From Heterodera schachtii (taxonomy: Eukaryota; Nematoda; Chromadorea; Rhabditida; Heteroderidae): a stretch of 64,000 nucleotides of DNA. Below the pieces are notes generated by a model. That model ran no database searches. It was not told where the DNA came from and worked only from the letters and a program-made list of their open reading frames with translations. Positions 59,800 to 64,000 of the stretch are shown here, piece by piece. Position 1 is the stretch's first letter, and the number at the start of each line of letters is the position of its first letter. The translations under genes were made by a program, and so were the position numbers. Location: the NCBI GenBank assembly GCA_023374025.1, contig SIJG01000216.1, forward strand, positions 49,662-113,661. Direction: 5' to 3'.

Positions 59800-60245
59800 T
59801 TCATTTGGCACAGAGGAGGTCAACCGAAACATTGCGAAAGGATTAAATGATGCTATTAAGGGCGGTCCCCACCCTCAGGGCGGTCGTTCCCTTTGATTGG
59901 TTGAGCCAATGGCGCCTTACAGTACTATTGGACTAATATTTATAAAATAATTAATTTAAAATAATTGTATTGCGTTCCTTTTTTCATAAAATCAAAACTC
60001 ATCTTTCAATTTTTTTTTATTCTATTTTGCTTGTAAATTTTTTTTTTTGGTTCTCTACCTTTTAATACCAATCATAATATGATTTAATGTCCAAAATAAC
60101 AAAATATTTTATTGTCTTCGTTTATTTAATAAACTGTTATGTAAGCGCTTGGTTTAAACAATTACTTATTATGTTTTTTATTTAAAAGTTTATTATTAAA
60201 TTTATTTAATTAATTTTATTATTTACTCGCCGTAACTTGGTAATT
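59800..60245 (+). repeat. Dispersed repeat A, uninterrupted copy
   Basis: Carries ATTTGGCACAGAGGAGGTC, TTGCGAAAGGATTAAATGATGC, GGGCGGTCGTTCC, CCTTTGATTGGTTGAGCC (59890-59907), CCTTACAGTACT and GGACTAATATTTATAAA, then continues like 14.76-15.0 kb. ATTGG (59896-59900) and CCAAT (59906-59910) face each other about 30 bp before TTTATAAA (59939-59946). No open frame follows. It serves as the empty-site reference for the copy split at 13.7 kb. Confidence 0.75.
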
Positions 60246-61319
60246 TTGACTACAAGAGTATTTAGAAGAATATTTAAAAAATAATTATATATATATATAT
60301 ATAAATCATCTTTGTTATAATGATAAAAATACCAATCTATTTAATAAACATTTAACTTAAGAATATTACGCAACAGAATAAATATATCATTTTATTTATT
60401 TTATTATTTATAAAACGTATTTATTTAATATTTAATGTTTTTCTATTAATTTTAATTAAAATATTTGTTTTCGCCTGCTAACAGATTTTATTTTGAATTT
60501 CACCAATTTTTTCTTGTCGGTGGTGAACGATCATTTGCAGTTAAGTTAGTGCTAATCGTTTTTACTAATACATTATATCAATATTGACAAAATTTTCTGA
60601 TTATTATTAACGATTAAATTGTTCATATTAATGAATTGATATTATAAAAAATACACTTACACTTTTACTGAGTATATCAAATATTTTCACAATATATTAT
60701 TAGTTCAAGTTTTAATAATTTAATTTGATTGAGTTGATTAATATATAACATTCATTATTTAAAATCACTGTTTAATTGATCGGCCCTTTTCCGGAAATTG
60801 TTGAAGAAATTTATGCAATAATTAACAACTTGAATTAAAATAGTTTGGCTTGGAATACACTAAAATGATTAATTTTCCGCTTATAAATTATTCAAAGTTG
60901 TGTTTTTTTCTTCCAATTTCACAAAAACACCTATAGAGATAATATTTATAAATAATTACAAATTCTTAAAGAAAAGTTGGAACTTTCGTTATATCTTTAA
61001 AATTGTTATTTTATAAAATTAAAAAAGTAAAAATATAACTCTAAAAAAATATTTTTCGTAATATTTTTAATTTATTTGACAGTGATTTGTTTCTTTGTTT
61101 TTAATTAGTTCATTATGGCATTATAACAATTTTAACTTTTATTAATTTATTAAAAAAAATTTCAAAATATAAAAAGTTTCTTTAAGTTTTATTTTCATAA
61201 GCTAATCAAAATTTATTTTTTATTAGTTTTTAATGAAATAAATATCTGAAATTTTATAAATTAATCATTAACTATCTAAAGAATTTAATTTTTATATTAA
61301 ATATTTTCGGTCAATAAAA
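60246..61319. other. Gene-free T-rich stretch
   Basis: Contains an (AT)n microsatellite at about 60285-60302. 60.51-60.57 kb (TGTCGGTGGTGAACGATCAT..GTGCTAATCG) resembles 0.61-0.68 kb and 29.13-29.2 kb. No gene is supported. Confidence 0.5.
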
Positions 61320-61560
61320 TAGCGGAGCCGGGAGCGAGAGTATGAAATTTCCGAAAACATGACCGTGAATACCGTAAAAATAATGCTCCCGTAAAAAAAG
61401 CTATTTCTTAAACTCAAAAAATCAAATTAATATTTGGGAAAAGAGAAAGAATTAAAAGGGCCGGCGAGGTAAGAAAAAAAAATCGAATATTTCTAGAAGA
61501 GGCCCTGAGAGTGATCAAAAGGCTAAACTAATTAAAGTTATAATTGTTGAATTTGGTTAT
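61320..61560. mobile_element. Remnants of hAT-like sequence and repeat A
   Basis: 61320-61395 carries GCGGAGCCGGGAGCG, CCGTGAATACCGTAAAA and GCTCCCGTAAAA, resembling the CCGTGAA element end at 36.55 kb. 61430-61560 (AAAAGGGCCGGCGAGGTAAG, AACTAATTAAAGTTATAATTG) resembles repeat A margins at 13.54 and 8.34 kb. Boundaries are unclear. Confidence 0.4.
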
Positions 61561-61689
61561 TAATTTTAATTATATTTACATTATATTAAATTTATTTTTC
61601 CGTAAAAATAAATATTTTTTTTTAAATATTGCTAGTTGTCTTTTAAAACATTAAATTATTAATTTTTTGTGTATTTATTATGAATTATA

Positions 61690-61810
61690 TTAACATTCGG
61701 GGCATCTAATTTAATTATTTTATTTATTTGTAGTAATTACTACGATGTATATTATTGAATACAATTTATTATTATATCTTCATGTTCTGTTCTCGATTAT
61801 TGTGTAGTGG
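61690..61810 (-). repeat. Inverted copy of the palindrome-bearing repeat
   Basis: The reverse complement resembles 4.2-4.33 kb (AATTGTATT-AATA, GTAGTAATTACTAC, AATAAAATTATTAAATT). The palindrome core is at 61730-61743. Confidence 0.6.
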
Positions 61811-62259
61811 TTTCCGTTTACAAATTTTTAAATTAAATTGCATTTTTTAATAAATATATGTTATAAATAGGAGTAAGATTTATAAAAAATTTAATTTATT
61901 ATTGTTGAATTAAATTACAAAAAATCATTGAAACTTTTAATATTTTAAAATTATTTTACATTAATTTTTGTAAATTAAAAAAAAATATTTTATATACTAA
62001 ATTTTTAAAAATATTGAAAAAATTTAATTAAAAATGTACTTCATTTATATTATCTTAAATAATTTTTAAATTATTTGCCTATTTCGCTAATTAATTATTG
62101 AAATGTTCGTTTTTCTATTTTATTTTATAGACCATTATTTTTTTATTTCTTTTATTTGTATTCTTGAAATCAAACATTAATGGTAAATTATTATTTTTTA
62201 TTTTTTTTGTAATTTGATAACCAAATAATTGAGAAATAAATTTAGTTTTATTATCACTA

Positions 62260-63308
62260 TCAATTTTAAGTATATGCGTATAATAACACAAATTATTGCG
62301 CAATGCTTGGTTTAAAGTTATTTTGTACATTTATTTGAATATATTAAGAAATAATCGATTCTTTTTGTAAAGAAAAATAAATTTATTACTATAGTAAGAC
62401 AAACTTATTTCTGCTGTTAATCGTTTTTGCTTTTCCTTTTCACAAAATTTATTTAGAAAAAAACATATTAAAAAATTAATTTTTGGAAATATAAAAAATA
62501 TTCTCGATATTTTGGCAATTTAAAGCTTGATTATTTTCTCATAAAACAATTAAAAATTATTTTACATATCATTGCCAAAATTCAGATTAATCTTTATTTA
62601 TATTTTTGGACTTTTTTAGTGAGTTAAATCAAATTAATCTTTTATTCACTTTTTTGTTATTTGTATTTGAATTTTTAAATAAATTTTCAATTTTATTCAT
62701 TGGTATGTGATTTATTTAAAAAAAATTTCCAGTTTTATTTCAATTTTAAATTTATATTCTTGAATTCCAAAGTCTAATAATGATTTATTTCATTGTTTCT
62801 AATTGTTGATTAATTTGTGCTTTTTTACTGTTTAAAGAATTTTGAGAAAAAAGCATTTTAATTTTATATTATCATATATTTTAATATTTATAATTTTTTG
62901 GAAGTTTCTTTGATTTTTAATTATTTTTCTTGAATATTGACACTTCTGCACACGTATTGGAATTTGATAATTTTATAATGGTTAGTGTAAATATGCTAAA
63001 ATTGAAGATTGCCGTCTGTTTTCATGAACTCAATTCAAACTTAAATATTGTTGTTGCCTCATAGTGTTAATATCAAACAATTTCTTTTTTAAATATTTCT
63101 AAATTTAATTATGTCTTTTTTATACCATATTTCAAATGTAATTTGAAAAGTTTTTTCTGTATTGAAAAAATTCAAGATATTTTTGCGAATAGATAGAAAA
63201 TTCATTGTTTAACTTATGTTGCTAATATTATATATTAGCTTTTAATTAACTAATCGCCGTATTAAAAGATGCTGCAGCTTATGGTAAGGGTAACACCGTA
63301 TTTAATGA
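62260..63308 (+). repeat. Dispersed repeats C and D, second copies, adjoining
   Basis: 62260-62870 is a rearranged copy of 9.95-10.8 kb, and 62800-63308 a copy of 56.12-56.63 kb; they overlap at TTGATTAATTTGTGCTTTTT. This suggests C and D are parts of one larger element broken up elsewhere. The minus-strand frame at 62115-62330 lacks any domain. Confidence 0.6.
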
Positions 63309-63405
63309 ACTTCATCTCTTGGATGGTTTTTTCTTTGTTTTATATTTTTGAATTTGTTACAAATTAAATATATTTTGGCGAAGTGTATAAAAAGGACAAC
63401 GGAAC

Positions 63406-63471
63406 CCCGTCAGTTCGGCCCGCACGGTTCGGCCCCCACGGTTCGGCCCTCACGATTCGGCCCCCACGGTT
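63406..63471 (+). repeat. 15-bp G+C-rich minisatellite
   Basis: About four copies of ACGGTTCGGCCCCC/ACGATTCGGCCCCC with period 15. The unit length is a multiple of three, so the frame across it stays open, but the surrounding sequence is not coding. It is sharply G+C-rich in A+T-rich DNA. Confidence 0.8.
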
Positions 63472-64000
63472 ATTTTATCATATTTTGTCACTTATTACTC
63501 ATTTTCATTTTAGATATTCTTAACGATATTTATTCTATCATTTTGAATTAAATTTAAAAAGAGTATGTATTAATTAATTATTCTTTAATAAATTCTTGCT
63601 TTGGACAGTTTATTTTTATGTTGTCAATCTTCAGATATCATGCTTTAAAAAAATTTTCCTTTTCAAAAATCTGGGTACAGATAACAGTAAAGTGCCCATA
63701 AAAGAACTAGTTGGTTATTTCTGTTTTAATTGTTAATTAGAAATTTATTTTTTTTGTATTTGTTGAGTGACACTTTTATATTGAGAATTATGAATAAAAA
63801 ATATTTGGTTTTAATTTGTTAACACTAAAAATCTATCAAAATATTTTTAAAATATGTTTATTATTAATCATTTCTGTATTTAAAATTTAATAAACAAACA
63901 TATCCATATTTATGCTCCTGATAATAAATATATTTTGATATGTTTAAAAATTGGTAATTTTTTTTTATTTATGTTTTAAACAATTTTTTTCGGTTTTAGG
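63472..64000. other. T-rich end of window, nothing recognised
   Basis: Low-complexity DNA with no supported gene, hairpin or repeat boundary. Confidence 0.5.

Overview
This is an extremely A+T-rich eukaryotic window (by eye about four fifths A+T). It contains no intact protein gene, rRNA gene or convincing tRNA gene. It consists of decayed mobile elements and old dispersed repeats, with a few G+C-rich islands. The element types are those of an animal nuclear genome: a CR1/Jockey-type non-LTR reverse transcriptase, a gag-bearing LTR element, a phlebovirus-Gc-like envelope fragment and many hAT-type MITEs. A very A+T-rich nematode, for example a root-knot nematode, would fit, but nothing here proves the clade.

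Layout. 1-2.1 kb: 3' end of a non-LTR retrotransposon on the minus strand, cut by an inverted-repeat MITE. 2.66-3.99 kb: a G+C-rich minus-strand pseudogene with an SGNH-hydrolase-like domain, one in-frame stop and one frameshift. 4-17.9 kb: gene-free DNA with dispersed repeats, including a family carrying a CCAAT/TATA-like block, one copy of which (13.6-15.0 kb) is split by a hAT MITE with a perfect 8-bp target duplication. 17.9-22.9 kb: a 2,001-bp block present twice, almost identical, abutting both ends of a 5'-truncated reverse-transcriptase fragment. 22.9-24.7 kb: more hAT-like elements. 24.9-25.7 kb: the phlebovirus-Gc-like fragment. 27-38 kb: gene-free repeats, partly inverted copies of sequences elsewhere in the window, plus one hAT MITE. 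38.9-41.05 kb: remnant of an LTR retrotransposon (partial LTR, truncated gag, leader, primer-binding site, LTR), with a 935-bp hAT MITE inside the LTR. 43.9-51.0 kb: two more hAT-like elements and an inverted, diverged copy of the 2-kb block. 51.6-53.6 kb: a G+C-rich complex of tandem arrays rich in hairpins with UUCG-type loops, opening with a 40-bp palindrome that resembles a Helitron end. 53.6-64 kb: T-rich repeats, a 181-bp TA-flanked MITE with an internal duplication, further copies of repeats from the first 20 kb, and a short G+C-rich minisatellite.

The recurring theme is a set of non-autonomous hAT-like elements. Their termini (TAGRGTTG.. or CAGGRATGGCA..) and subterminal repeats differ, but most share one G+C-rich hairpin core (GGTGCCGATAGGCGCC and variants). 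The most unusual single structure is the 2-kb direct repeat flanking the truncated retrotransposon, which has the geometry of an exceptionally long target-site duplication. No pathway or operon can be inferred, since no gene here is functional.
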